From: Phytophthora quininea
Lineage: Eukaryota; Oomycota; Peronosporomycetes; Peronosporales; Peronosporaceae
Length of the DNA stretch: 64,000 bases
Direction: 5' to 3'
NCBI GenBank assembly: GCA_011947345.1
Contig: JAAVTG010000452.1
Span: 1-64,000 of the forward strand
The notes beneath the pieces are model-generated. The model was not told where the DNA came from. It worked only from the letters and a program-made list of their open reading frames with translations, and ran no database searches. A program made the position numbers and the translations under genes. Shown here one piece after another: positions 26,386 to 39,439 of the stretch; within the stretch, counting starts at the first letter, position 1; each line of letters begins with the position of its first letter.

Positions 26386-26887
26386 TTAGTCCAGACTTCT
26401 ACCGTCGAACGTGGTCGTCTTGACGCTGGTGATGGTGGCCAGGTCCACGCAGCCCACGGTCACAGCGTAGACGTCAGGGTTGATGCGAGGAATGAAGAAC
26501 GCTTCCACGCCGCAGGTCTTGCAGAATAAATGCTGCGCCTTGTGGGTATGGAAGGTGTAGAGCGTCAGCATTTCCTCGCCTTGGAGGATACGGAAGTTCG
26601 TCTTGGCCACGAGCGTGTGTTTATTGCCTTTCATGGTGCAGATGGAGCAGTTGCACTCGGTCTGCACCACGTCGCTGGGAGCTTCAAATTCGAACTGCAC
26701 GGCCTTGCAATGGCACGAGCCGCGGTGTAGAACGTCAGCGGGGAGGCCATGGTCTTTGGTTCTTGTGTACTTGATGGGGCAAACTAGAGAGTGGCAACCA
26801 GGTACGATTAGCAAATGCAACGACCTTCACTCAGTAGTACGATTACACCTGAAATTGCTTACGGAAGTTGCCGTGACTGACACGCAT
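26386..26887 (-). CDS. GFA/CENP-V family protein (Mss4-like zinc fold)
   Basis: This is a small zinc protein of the glutathione-dependent formaldehyde-activating (GFA) / CENP-V family; many members bind glutathione adducts or act as S-hydroxymethyl glutathione synthases. Exon 1 is 26887-26863 (ATG plus eight codons), the intron is 26862-26784 (GTAAGC..TAG), and exon 2 is 26783-26386. The protein is 140 residues. Zinc ligands are visible: GSCHCKAVQFEF, ECNCSICTMKG, and FCKTCGVEAFF, the canonical CxC..CxxC..CxxC order. The C-terminus ends with the family's Val-Gly-Cys-Val-Asp and Phe-Asp-Gly elements. The intron and exon phases agree. Its start lies 12 bp from a CRN tail remnant and about 60 bp from the inverted repeat. 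Confidence 0.8.
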
Positions 26888-26898
26888 CCAATGGTGCC

Positions 26899-26945
26899 AG
26901 TTTTCATCGATCATCCTCTCGCGCTCGGTCTAGGCGACCAATCCT
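26899..26945 (-). repeat. Remnant of a CRN gene 3' end
   Basis: These bases match, with a few differences, the sequence at 43178-43226 and 30770-30806 that covers the last codons (GLVA, stop) and the region just downstream of CRN copies 2 and 3. Here only about five codons plus 3' flank survive. The remnant ends exactly where the left arm of the inverted repeat begins. Confidence 0.72.
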
Positions 26946-26986
26946 CTATGTCATTACGTCAAGACTGGATACTAGTGTGGTTTTCC

Positions 26987-27472
26987 TTAGCTGGAAGTGC
27001 CAGTGTCAGCAGCGGGGGCCTCAGTGGCAGGAAGTCCAGCAGTCACCGCGTTGCTCACCAGCCCCAAGACATTGCGAGCCAACGCGCTCGTGTCGCCGCT
27101 GCTGGTCGCCGACAGAATGTTCGACACGTTCGAGACCAGCGAGGGGTTCGAGAGGGCGCCCGAGAGGTAACTCAGGATGTCCTCCACCGACATACTCGAG
27201 ACGACGTCCTTGGTCTTCGGGTCGATCGACAGCATCTCCTTGATGGTGTGGGCCAGCGCCACGCGGTCGCTCTTGGAGATGAAGATGGCGCTCTTGGAGA
27301 TCATGACATTGTTGCCAGTGGCGTTGACCTTGTTGACAACGGCGCCGACAGGCGCGATGACCACCGGTCTGTGCTCCATTCCGGGGTCGGTGGTGTCGAC
27401 GTCCGTAGGATCAGCCGCCAGCACGAGCGACGCCAGCGCAACAAGAGCGATCGGGATGGCAGCAAGCTTCAT
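26987..27472 (-). CDS. Small secreted protein, family S, copy S1a
   Basis: I do not recognise the family. The start is ATG 27472; an upstream in-frame start codon at 27511 would precede the signal peptide. The protein is 161 residues with a signal peptide (MKLAAIPIALVALASLVLA), cleaved probably after ADA/AAD. The mature part has a Val/Ala-rich segment, a SDRVALAHTIKEMLSIDPKTK helix, SVEDILSYLSGALSNPSL, and then ARNVLGLVSNAV. It has no Cys, so it is not a disulfide-rich effector, and no RXLR or LFLAK. The protein is identical to the copy at 33040-33525. The helical, amphipathic C-terminal half is shared with S2 and S3 at this locus. Confidence 0.8.
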   Translation of the reverse strand: MKLAAIPIALVALASLVLAADPTDVDTTDPGMEHRPVVIAPVGAVVNKVNATGNNVMISKSAIFISKSDRVALAHTIKEMLSIDPKTKDVVSSMSVEDILSYLSGALSNPSLVSNVSNILSATSSGDTSALARNVLGLVSNAVTAGLPATEAPAADTGTSS

Positions 27473-27534
27473 GAGTTGGTTGGTAGTCGAGGTCGAATTG
27501 AACAGTGGCAAATGCTATCCAGTTACACTTTGTC

Positions 27535-27554
27535 GTTGAAAACTCGAGGAAAAC
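27535..27554 (-). promoter_or_regulatory. Shared upstream element of the S-family genes
   Basis: In gene-sense for S1 the block reads GTTTTCCTCGAGTTTTCAAC, 63 bp before the S1a ATG. A similar block lies upstream of both S3 genes. It is followed towards the gene by a conserved CAATTCGA-C-CTCGA stretch that could belong to an oomycete initiator/FPR core promoter. Confidence 0.42.
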
Positions 27555-27720
27555 ATAAACTTGGAAATATACGACGAATTTCCTTGTCGTTCCGATGCGA
27601 CTGCGGTTTTACATTTTCTGGAAAGACTCGTGAAATAAATTCCACGAGTTTGCAATGCTTTGCAAGTTGTTTGTTGTCGTTGTCCGGATCGACCTCAACC
27701 ACTCAAGACGACCAAGAACG

Positions 27721-28131
27721 ATGAAGTCAACTGCCGTTTTCTCGATCCTGTTTGTCGTGCTGGTGGCGTTTGTGTCGGCGGCTGATCCCGCTCCTGTGCG
27801 TGTCGATATGACTACTACGGAACGTGATGCCGTGTACCGCGTGGCGCTCAGCCTCAAGGAAATGCTGTCGGCTGACCCGGAAGCCAAGGACCCCGTTTCG
27901 AACATGTCGACCGAGGACATCTTCGGGTTCCTCTCGCGCGCCATCTCGAACCCGTCGGTAATCTCTGGAGTGCAAAGCGTGCTGTCGGCGGCGAGTAAGG
28001 GCGACCTCACGGGCGTGGCTCGCAATGTGTTGGGGGTGGTGGGCAGTGTGGTGCCTGGCATTCTTCCCGTGGTTACTCCCGTTGCTGCAGTTCCGCTCAT
28101 GGCCGCGGCCAGAACACCCGTGTCTGCCTGA
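27721..28131 (+). CDS. Small secreted protein, family S, copy S2a
   Basis: The start is ATG 27721 (136 residues). The signal peptide is MKSTAVFSILFVVLVAFVSA, and the mature N-terminus starts ADPAPVR. The same helical core as S1 follows: YRVALSLKEMLSADPEAK, STEDIFGFLSRAISNPSV, ARNVLGVVGSVVPG, and then a hydrophobic Pro/Ala/Val tail. There are no Cys residues in the mature protein. It is transcribed divergently from S1a across 248 bp, which suggests co-regulation. It is identical in sequence to the copy on the other arm (32381-32791). Function unknown; secretion to the apoplast or cell surface is inferred from the signal peptide only. Confidence 0.8.
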   Translation: MKSTAVFSILFVVLVAFVSAADPAPVRVDMTTTERDAVYRVALSLKEMLSADPEAKDPVSNMSTEDIFGFLSRAISNPSVISGVQSVLSAASKGDLTGVARNVLGVVGSVVPGILPVVTPVAAVPLMAAARTPVSA

Positions 28132-28302
28132 GACCGTGCTGGTAAAACCTTTGGCTGACAAGGGTATCAGCGTGAAGTCGTGTCGTTTTTTCCAATATTG
28201 ACCGAGCGATTTCGGAGGAGCCGGGTCATATCGATGTTTCCTCACTAATTTGAATGCACTCATTGCGTCACCTGGCATTTTGCGTGGGTCAAATTAACAG
28301 GT

Positions 28303-28744
28303 TCAAACGATTTGCCAAGAGATCCAAACTCGAAGAACGCGAAGATAGATATCCAACGATGCCACCGCACCAGCTGAGGCGCTTGAGTATTACCGACTCA
28401 CTCTGCCTTGTTACGGCCAAATCGCTTAGTCACACATGAATCTACTGAACAATCGATTGAAGGCAGTTTCTGATCATGCATGTTTTGTACATGTTCGCGA
28501 TTACGTCTAATTGTTCGCAATAGGCGATGGCGGATCAGCTTGCGGGACGCCGACTGCATTTGCCGAAGCAGAAATGACGTCGATTCACAAAAAGATAATG
28601 TCCGAGACGGTTCTTGTGGATTTATTTTGCTTCATCACCAATGAGCTGCAAGCACCTTCGACGCCGACCAGTGCGCTATGGTAACAGCATTCCTCAATTT
28701 CCATCGCAAGCCCGAGACGTTCATTTCATCCGACCGTCCGCAAG
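28303..28744. other. Upstream region of the invertase gene
   Basis: No gene seen. A GTTCATTTCATCC stretch at about 28710-28722, some 25 bp before the ATG, resembles the oomycete initiator (TCATT followed by a CA-rich stretch). The assignment is tentative. Confidence 0.35.
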
Positions 28745-30620
28745 ATGAAGGCATTCCCAAGTCTTGCGACCCTCTTGGCTCTTGTCTTCAGTTCGGAGAC
28801 TGCCCGTGCCCAAGTCATTGAAGCCGAGCCTGGTACGGAGCTGTTCCAACAGTTCCGTCCGGTTTACCACTTCCTCGCCCGCGAAAACTGGATGAACGAC
28901 CCGTCCGCGCCGTACTACGACGCCGAGACTGGTCTGTATCACATGTTCTACCAGTCGAACCCGGACTCGACGCTTTGGGGCAACATGACTTGGGGCCACG
29001 CCGTGTCCGAGAACCAAGTCACGTGGAAGGACTTTCCCGATGCTCTGCTACCTTTGGAGGACAAGTGGGACCAGGTTGGCGTGTTCACGGGCTTCTCGAT
29101 GGACAACGCCATTGACGGCAAGCACACCGTGTTCTACTCTGGTGTCACTGCCTTGTCGATCTCCTGGTACAAGCCGTACCTGTTTGGTGAGCATGTTGTC
29201 TACGCCACGACTTCTGATGGCGGCAAAACCTGGCAGAAAGGTGCCGAACCGTTGATCAAGTCGCCACCTAAGGGCATGAACGTCACGGGTTGGCGCGACC
29301 CGATGCCGTTCCACTCCAAGTCGCTTGACATTAAGTTCGGCACTAAGAACGGCAACTATTTGCTCGTCGCCGGTGGCATCCGTGGCGAGGGTCCTCGCAT
29401 CTTCTTGTACCAGTCGGACGACTATGTGGACTGGAAATACAAAGGGTTCCTACTATCACAGGACAAAAACACCAGCTTCTCCGAGTACAGCGGCAATTGG
29501 GGGTCAACTTTGAGACGACCATCTACCGAGAAATGACCGACGACGATGGAGAGCTGCACAACGTCATGCTCTTCGCAGCTCAGGGAGACTCGAATCGCTA
29601 CATGATGTGGGCCACGGGCACGATTGGCGACGACTCTGCATCGGGTGAAGGTGTCTTCACGCCTTTGATGGTCGGTGTGTCAGACCGTAGTGACTGGTAC
29701 GCCAACAGCATCTACACCGACCAGCACGGCAAGGACGTTGTTATTGGCTGGATCACCGAGGACAACGGCTTCAAGGAGGGTCAGCCCCAAGGTTGGGACG
29801 GCACTTTGTCGCTCCCGCGCGAGGTCGGCATCGCCATTGTTCGCGACATCTACGATGTGGATGACCACCTCGTGGGCACAGGCGATTGGATCGTGTCCGA
29901 GTCCACGAAACTCTCGTGCTCGGATGGCTCGTCAATGAAAGCCAAGACTATCAAGACGCTACGTGTAAAGCCGCTGAGCGACCTCAAGCTGCTCCGCAAC
30001 CCCGACGCGTACGAGGAAGTACCCCGCGTGATTCTAAATGTCACCACCAAGACGCTCAAGTCCAAAGGTGCGTCGTTTGAGCTGATCGCTGAAGTGACCG
30101 ACTTTGAGCGCGGCAGCAAGGTCGGCTTCGAAGTTCGGAGCAGTGGCGATGGTGACGAGGTGACCACGATCGTGTACGACGACACTGCCAAGAAGATCAT
30201 CATCGACCGCTCTGGCAGCTCGAACGCCAAGTGCGATGTGTTCGTGGACAACGATGGCACGCCTGGGTCGGAGTCGATCTGGGGCAACTTTACCTGTACG
30301 ACATCTTCAATGGCGACGAGGACAACTCGCTAGACGGCGACGACGTCTGTGAGTTCACGCGCGAGAGCCTCAACTTCCACGTATTCGTAGATGTGTCGAC
30401 TGTCGAGGTGTTTGTGAACGACCGCTTTGCACTCTCCGCTCGTATTTACCCGTGCGAGGCCACGTCGACCGGCATCGCTTTAACGGCATCGGGCGACGCG
30501 ATCTTCGAGAAAGTGCAGATGTGGACCAAACCCAAGCACGCCTGGTCTACAAAGCGTGTGGCGACATCTACTCGGGTCGAGAAGACCAAGAAACACAAGA
30601 AGTCGACGCTTGTTGTATAA
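28745..30620 (+). CDS. Secreted GH32 beta-fructofuranosidase (invertase-like)
   Basis: GH32 enzymes hydrolyse sucrose or fructans with a two-residue retaining mechanism, here outside the cell: a signal peptide (MKAFPSLATLLALVFSSETARA) is present. Catalytic landmarks are NWMNDPSAPYYD (nucleophile Asp), GWRDPMPF (transition-state Asp) and, near 29505, NFETTIY in the position of the acid/base Glu. The C-terminal beta-sandwich follows, with a lectin-like VDVSTVEVFVNDR and a final Lys-rich tail. Frame changes fall at GGGGG 29499-29503 and GGGG 30281-30284; one added G at each gives exactly 626 codons. There are no introns. It lies inside the loop of the inverted repeat, beside a CRN. Plant sucrose is the likely substrate (inference). 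Confidence 0.87.
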
Positions 30621-30790
30621 GTCATTTTGGTTGAGGTAGAACGCTGACGTTGCGACCATCACTGCGGCATCGTTGAACAGCATTTAAGATGAATGTCATC
30701 ACGTAAATGCACGAATCTCTTGGATCATGCTGCTAGTACTTTTTGGAGCTAAAGTGTAGTGAAACCAGCGACCATACTCTCGCGCTCGGT

Positions 30791-32211
30791 CTAGGCGACC
30801 AATCCGTTCAAAACGGTGGCCAGCTCGACATTGCTCCACAACCCAAAGAACTCAACGGGCGTCGACAAGTCCTGCAACACCACTTCGTCAATCGCACAGT
30901 TCTCCTGCCAGTGCTTCACGTACTTGTTGCCATTGAACTCTTGCTTCAGCGATGGCGAGTAGTTTGCCGAACAGATAATCAACACTGTCATCATGGCACC
31001 AAATTTGTCCTTAGTTGAATCGTCCAAGTTGCTAAACATCACACTGAACTTCTCGCGCTCGTCTTTCAGATCGCTGGGTCCAAAGCTGGTGGTTTTATAA
31101 TTCTTGACGGCCAGCCCCACTGTCAGCGTTCAGACTTCCTCACGACATCGCTTTCGACCAACCGCTCCAACAAATTGCTACATGAGAATTACGTCCGCAC
31201 AAAAGACTCGGAAAGCGGCTTCAGACACACACTGGTACGACAGAACTTGGTCGATGTGGTTCTGAAAAGAGCTCTTGGAACCGCTTGAGGAACGCCCACT
31301 CCAGTGCAGTTGCATACCCCAACGACACCTGATTGATGAGAGGCTCAATCGTACGAATGTACGAGCGCAGCGGCTGAACCATGTTAGCAATCGCAGCAAG
31401 AATTCTCGGTACTGCGTAAATCCTGGCTTTGATGACTGTGCCTTCCCAGCCCAATTCGCAGCGAAAAAAAAAACTGTAGCGTACGAAACTTTGGCAACAT
31501 CCTCCCCTTCGAGACTGTGCTGTAGCAAGTCAAAGTCTTCGCCCAAGTCAAAGGTTTCCTTGAGCATAAATGGCAGCAGAATTTCCAAAATCGGTCGCCA
31601 ATACTGCAGGTCGCGACTGATCTCCATCCTGTCGTTGTCTTCGTCTCGAAAAGTAAGGGTGATTGCCTCGGGAGCGCGAAAAGCTTGATTGGACTGGTAA
31701 GCTTTAAACATGCGGATCATTGTATGTGAATGACCACAGGTTTTCCTGTACATCTCAACTGCAGCTTCCTTCACATCAGCGTTCGACGTCAACCCCACTG
31801 TTGTTGTATAGTATTTTGATTCCAGTTGTCGCTCGTCTTCCGAGTGATTTCCTCGATTTTGTTGGCGCGGATCAGCGTGAAATTGAGTCGAATTATCGTG
31901 AATTTACCTGATCGAGTTTGAAGCTTCCGAAAAACAAACGATGAGCCCCTGAGTAACACGAAATAGACTCCTTCTGTGCTCACCCAGGACTGCAACACAG
32001 TCGAGCAAAAGTCCAAAAGAGTTGGCACGATCCCCCTCGTCGAACTCTTTGCACTCGAAGCCTCGGCCAATCTCATCGAGAACGATAAGCACCGGGCCAC
32101 AATCCTTGGCCATGTTTTCTTATATTCGTCTCGGCCACTGCAATGGGCCACACGCCGTCTTGGAAACCATTCTTGGTCCCGAGGAACACTTGACGGTGCA
32201 CTTCGCTTGAA
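30791..32211 (-). pseudogene. Crinkler (CRN) effector, copy 2, 5'-truncated
   Basis: This is the C-terminal effector region of a CRN without its LFLAK module. From 32211 it reads a segment matching the sequence after the N-terminal module of copy 3, then AKDCGPVLIVLDEIGRGFE (Walker B-like), the LTLIRANKIEEITRKTSDNW block, and a C-terminal part ending NGLVA, stop at 30791. The frame changes near 31900, around the 10-A run at 31454-31463, and near 31180. The copy begins abruptly at the inner end of the right repeat arm. About 30780-31890 is nearly identical to copy 3. Without an N-terminal module it cannot be a normal CRN. Confidence 0.75.
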
Positions 32212-32380
32212 CCTGTTAATTTGACCCACGCAAAATGCCAGGTGACGCAATGAGTGCATTCAAATTAGTGAGGAAACATCGATATGACCCGGCTCCTCCG
32301 AAATCGCTCGGTCAATATTGGAAAAACGACACGACTTCACGCTGATACCCTTGTCAGCCAAAGGTTTTACCAGCACGGTC

Positions 32381-32791
32381 TCAGGCAGACACGGGTGTTC
32401 TGGCCGCGGCCATGAGCGGAACTGCAGCAACGGGAGTAACCACGGGAAGAATGCCAGGCACCACACTGCCCACCACCCCCAACACATTGCGAGCCACGCC
32501 CGTGAGGTCGCCCTTACTCGCCGCCGACAGCACGCTTTGCACTCCAGAGATTACCGACGGGTTCGAGATGGCGCGCGAGAGGAACCCGAAGATGTCCTCG
32601 GTCGACATGTTCGAAACGGGGTCCTTGGCTTCCGGGTCAGCCGACAGCATTTCCTTGAGGCTGAGCGCCACGCGGTACACGGCATCACGTTCCGTAGTAG
32701 TCATATCGACACGCACAGGAGCGGGATCAGCCGCCGACACAAACGCCACCAGCACGACAAACAGGATCGAGAAAACGGCAGTTGACTTCAT
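32381..32791 (-). CDS. Small secreted protein, family S, copy S2b
   Basis: Mirror copy of the gene at 27721-28131, encoding the identical 136-residue preprotein (signal peptide, LKEML helix, ARNVLG core). The 5' region is also identical, so both copies should be expressed alike. The absence of even silent differences across the coding region shows very recent duplication or ongoing conversion. Confidence 0.8.
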   Translation of the reverse strand: MKSTAVFSILFVVLVAFVSAADPAPVRVDMTTTERDAVYRVALSLKEMLSADPEAKDPVSNMSTEDIFGFLSRAISNPSVISGVQSVLSAASKGDLTGVARNVLGVVGSVVPGILPVVTPVAAVPLMAAARTPVSA

Positions 32792-32957
32792 CGTTCTTGG
32801 TCGTCTTGAGTGGTTGAGGTCGATCCGGACAACGACAACAAACAACTTGCAAAGCATTGCAAACTCGTGGAATTTATTTCACGAGTCTTTCCAGAAAATG
32901 TAAAACCGCAGTCGCATCGGAACGACAAGGAAATTCGTCGTATATTTCCAAGTTTAT

Positions 32958-32977
32958 GTTTTCCTCGAGTTTTCAAC
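32958..32977 (+). promoter_or_regulatory. Shared upstream element of the S-family genes (right arm)
   Basis: Exact mirror of 27535-27554, 63 bp before the S1b ATG. Confidence 0.42.
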
Positions 32978-33039
32978 GACAAAGTGTAACTGGATAGCAT
33001 TTGCCACTGTTCAATTCGACCTCGACTACCAACCAACTC

Positions 33040-33525
33040 ATGAAGCTTGCTGCCATCCCGATCGCTCTTGTTGCGCTGGCGTCGCTCGTGCTGGCGGCTG
33101 ATCCTACGGACGTCGACACCACCGACCCCGGAATGGAGCACAGACCGGTGGTCATCGCGCCTGTCGGCGCCGTTGTCAACAAGGTCAACGCCACTGGCAA
33201 CAATGTCATGATCTCCAAGAGCGCCATCTTCATCTCCAAGAGCGACCGCGTGGCGCTGGCCCACACCATCAAGGAGATGCTGTCGATCGACCCGAAGACC
33301 AAGGACGTCGTCTCGAGTATGTCGGTGGAGGACATCCTGAGTTACCTCTCGGGCGCCCTCTCGAACCCCTCGCTGGTCTCGAACGTGTCGAACATTCTGT
33401 CGGCGACCAGCAGCGGCGACACGAGCGCGTTGGCTCGCAATGTCTTGGGGCTGGTGAGCAACGCGGTGACTGCTGGACTTCCTGCCACTGAGGCCCCCGC
33501 TGCTGACACTGGCACTTCCAGCTAA
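33040..33525 (+). CDS. Small secreted protein, family S, copy S1b
   Basis: Mirror copy of 26987-27472 with an identical 161-residue product: signal peptide, Val/Ala segment, TIKEMLSIDPKTK helix, ARNVLGLVSNAV. The start is ATG 33040. It is divergent from S2b. Its stop is about 40 bp inside the outer boundary of the repeat arm. Confidence 0.8.
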   Translation: MKLAAIPIALVALASLVLAADPTDVDTTDPGMEHRPVVIAPVGAVVNKVNATGNNVMISKSAIFISKSDRVALAHTIKEMLSIDPKTKDVVSSMSVEDILSYLSGALSNPSLVSNVSNILSATSSGDTSALARNVLGLVSNAVTAGLPATEAPAADTGTSS

Positions 33526-33731
33526 GGAAAACCACACTAGTATCCAGCCTTGACGTAATGACATAGCATTGTCGTGAGAGAAATGAAATGGGTTTCGTAT
33601 CTTGGCAAGTTGAAGTTGCTGTAGCCATGTATGAAACAGAATAAAACCTACTACATAGCCTTAAGCGTTATTATCAAGCGGGAAACGAACACATCATTTT
33701 TATCGACCTTGCAGAGGAGCTGCCGGGCTCC

Positions 33732-37280
<3,549 letters not shown>

Positions 37281-37413
37281 GTGTAGTTCGAGCTGTGTCA
37301 ACAGGTTTTAGAGCTGTAACAACGTTGCCTTCAACATGTTTTGTTGTTGTTGCTGTGGCCATGTCACTAAATGTAACAATCATTTGAGCTAAGTACCAGT
37401 AACAGAAAGGAAG

Positions 37414-38192
37414 ATGGCGACTCCACGGCCGCATCAGCGGCTCGGCGACGCCGCGTGGAGCAAGATGCCCAAGGTAAACGGCGAGCTGTTCGCGCTGACC
37501 TACGGGTCGCTGGTGACGCAGTTGATCAAGGACTTCGAGGACCTGAAGGTGGTCAACCAGCAGCTCGACACCATGTAAGAGTATCAAATGAAGGGGTAGG
37601 ATACAGAGTGCCCGTATAACTGAGGTTGGTGCTTGTAACAAGGGGCTACAACATCGGCGTGCGGCTCGTGGACGAGTTCCTGGCCAAGTCGGGCGTGTCT
37701 AACTGTCAGGACTTCAAGGAGACGGCCGAGGTGGTGGCCAAAGTGGCGTTCAAGATGTTCCTGGGCATCAACGTGGAGGCCTCGCAGTGGAACGCAGAGG
37801 GCAACGCCTGCAGTCTACTCATCTACGATAACCCGCTGACGGGTAAGGTTAACCCTTGTTACTTCGGATATGAGGGCGTGTTGGCTTACCTTCTTTTGTT
37901 CCTTGCAGAGTTTGTGGAGCTGCCACCGAGTGCCTACGGAGTCTTGTGGTACTCAAATGTGCTGTGTGGAGTGCTGCGAGGAGCTCTGGAGATGGTGCAG
38001 ATGCGTGTGGGGGCTCAATTCGTCAAGGACGTGCTGCAAGGGGACGAGGTTTCGGAAATTCGGTCGGTGGAATGTGGCTGTTAGGTTAATTGCTTTTTGT
38101 CAAGTCTTGCCAACGTTGTGTGTTGTTGATGCAGCCTCGAACTGAAGGGCATGATTGAAGAGGCGATGGGTGACGAGTACAAGGAGGACTAA
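37414..38192 (+). CDS. TRAPPC3: TRAPP complex subunit 3 (Bet3)
   Basis: Bet3 is a core subunit of the TRAPP tether/GEF for Rab1 in ER-Golgi traffic. Exons: 37414-37574, 37643-37842, 37909-38062, 38135-38192, which join without frame error to 190 residues, the family length. Signature segments are ELFALTYGSLVTQLI, GYNIGVRLVDEFLA, WNAEGNACSLLIYDNPL, EFVELPP, and LCGVLRGALEMVQM. The conserved Cys at the palmitoylation site (NACSLL context) is the expected one. Intron 2 (37843-37908) is 66 nt with no in-frame stop, so retention would insert 22 residues. Confidence 0.94.
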
Positions 38193-38479
38193 GTGCTGGC
38201 TGGTAAGAATACACTCCCATGTGATCGTTCATCTGAGTAGGGTTTTTCGCTATCTTTTGATGCACCAGGTATGGTTACGACGTTGTAACAATCCGGAAGA
38301 TACATCAAGGGCAAACGAATGCGCTTGTTAGAATTAAATGGGGAAACATCGACTTGTCCTACCTCATCCGAAGATGCTGCTCACAAACTTGCTCGGTGGA
38401 CTGGAAAAACGACACGAAATGCACGGGATCAAACACCCTCGCAGCCAGGTACGTGCCCTTGCCATCACAACTGACGGTC

Positions 38480-38888
38480 TTAACTGGACGTTGGGGCCTC
38501 GCCTCCTCCAAGCATAGGAGCCGCAGCACCGGCACCAGGGATGGCTCCAGCCAAAGCCGGCACGACGTTGCCCACCAAGCCCAACACGTTGCGAGCGATG
38601 CCGCTCGTGTCGCCGCTGGCCGCCGACGAGACGATGTTGGACACACCCGAGATCAATGACGGCGCGGCCGAGCGCGCCCCTGAGGAACCCAAAGAGGTCT
38701 TCCGTCGATACGCTGGCGTACTGGTTCTTGGTCTCCGGGTTGCTCGCCAGCATTGTCTTGAGGGTCTCGGCCGTGTGGTACACGGCGTCGTTGTTGATGG
38801 CCGCCTCGGTACGCAGCGCGGGGTCGGCAGCTGCAACCAGCGACATCAGCACCACGAACAGGATCGAGAAAATGGCAGCCGACTTCAT
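38480..38888 (-). CDS. Small secreted protein, family S, copy S3a (frame-shifted)
   Basis: The start is ATG 38888. The signal peptide is MKSAAIFSILFVVLMSLVAA, and the mature part starts ADPALRTEAAINN. The helical core follows: YHTAETLKTMLASNPETK, STEDLFGFLRGALG. The frame then changes near 38680. The continuing frame gives PSLISGVSNIVSSAASG, ARNVLGLVGNVVPA and a Gly/Ala-rich end. Compared with S1 and S2, one base too many sits in the GC-rich stretch, and the corrected length is 136 codons. The inverted partner S3b has the same break. Either this is a real ancestral frameshift or a repeatable error at identical sequence. Confidence 0.7.
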
Positions 38889-39018
38889 CGTTTCTTGTGG
38901 GATGCTTGAATGTAGATGCGGATGAGGAGACTTGCGCTGCTGGTGACAAATTGGACACTGACGAAGAAATGGGGAGTATCGTCGCCAACAGGACGGTTAG
39001 TGGCGACTTGGTTTTATC

Positions 39019-39037
39019 CTTGAAAACTTGTGGGAAG
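39019..39037 (-). promoter_or_regulatory. Shared upstream element of S3a
   Basis: On the plus strand it reads CTTGAAAACTTGTGGGAAG, 131 bp upstream of the S3a ATG. It matches the block upstream of S3b and resembles the one upstream of S1. Confidence 0.4.
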
Positions 39038-39360
39038 GGGCCTCGACTTTTCTACTGTCCTCGGTGCGTGAGAGCTGAGGGGAAGCTGTGCATTTTGCCA
39101 ATTACTGCTAGCGAAACTAATGTGATGTGCTTTACAGGAATTGCTTATCTCAAGCTTTTCGCCATAGCCTTCTGCTTGTATCAATCCTATATGAAGTAGA
39201 AGTCTAGGCGAAAAGCGTGATTCTTGCGAGGTCAGCTATAGATCACTTGGAAGCACGAACTAGAGCAACCAACGGGACGAAACTCCAGCTCCCAACAAAC
39301 AGTAGTTCGCCAGAGCACGAACATTCGCACGCACCCGGGGACAAAGAAGAAAACGCGAGG

Positions 39361-39385
39361 CCTCTTCCCACAAGTTTTCAACGAG
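39361..39385 (+). promoter_or_regulatory. Shared upstream element of S3b
   Basis: Gene-sense block CTTCCCACAAGTTTTCAACG, about 55 bp upstream of the S3b ATG and followed by TCAATTCGAACTCGA, which matches the corresponding stretch in front of S1. Confidence 0.4.
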
Positions 39386-39439
39386 GGTAGCCAACGTTCC
39401 CTCAATTCGAACTCGATCGCGCAAGTCTCCCCAAGAACA

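Larger units (their letters stand above)
26946..28302. repeat. Left arm of a 1.36-kb inverted repeat
   Basis: It is the reverse complement of 32212-33566. Coordinates pair as x + y = 60512 over 26946-28131 without an indel. I saw one substitution near 26965/33547 and a one-base length difference in a T/A run near 28185/32325. The arm holds two divergent secreted-protein genes and their 248-bp intergenic region. The spacer between arms is about 3.9 kb. Confidence 0.93.
32212..33566. repeat. Right arm of the 1.36-kb inverted repeat
   Basis: Reverse complement of 26946-28302. The inner end (32212) abuts truncated CRN copy 2; the outer end lies about 165 bp before the first exon of the FAN-like gene. 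Confidence 0.93.

Noticed and set aside
26307..26386. Splice of the GFA gene into the downstream 146-codon frame
   Set aside because: No GT donor near the GFA end gives a phase compatible with the acceptor at about 26297.
26603..27724. 373-codon plus-strand frame with Arg/His-rich composition
   Set aside because: It is the antisense shadow of the GFA gene and S1a; the GFA zinc ligands and the signal peptide are on the minus strand.
27727..28278. 183-codon minus-strand frame across S2a
   Set aside because: Antisense shadow of S2a; the plus frame has a signal peptide and matches S1/S3.
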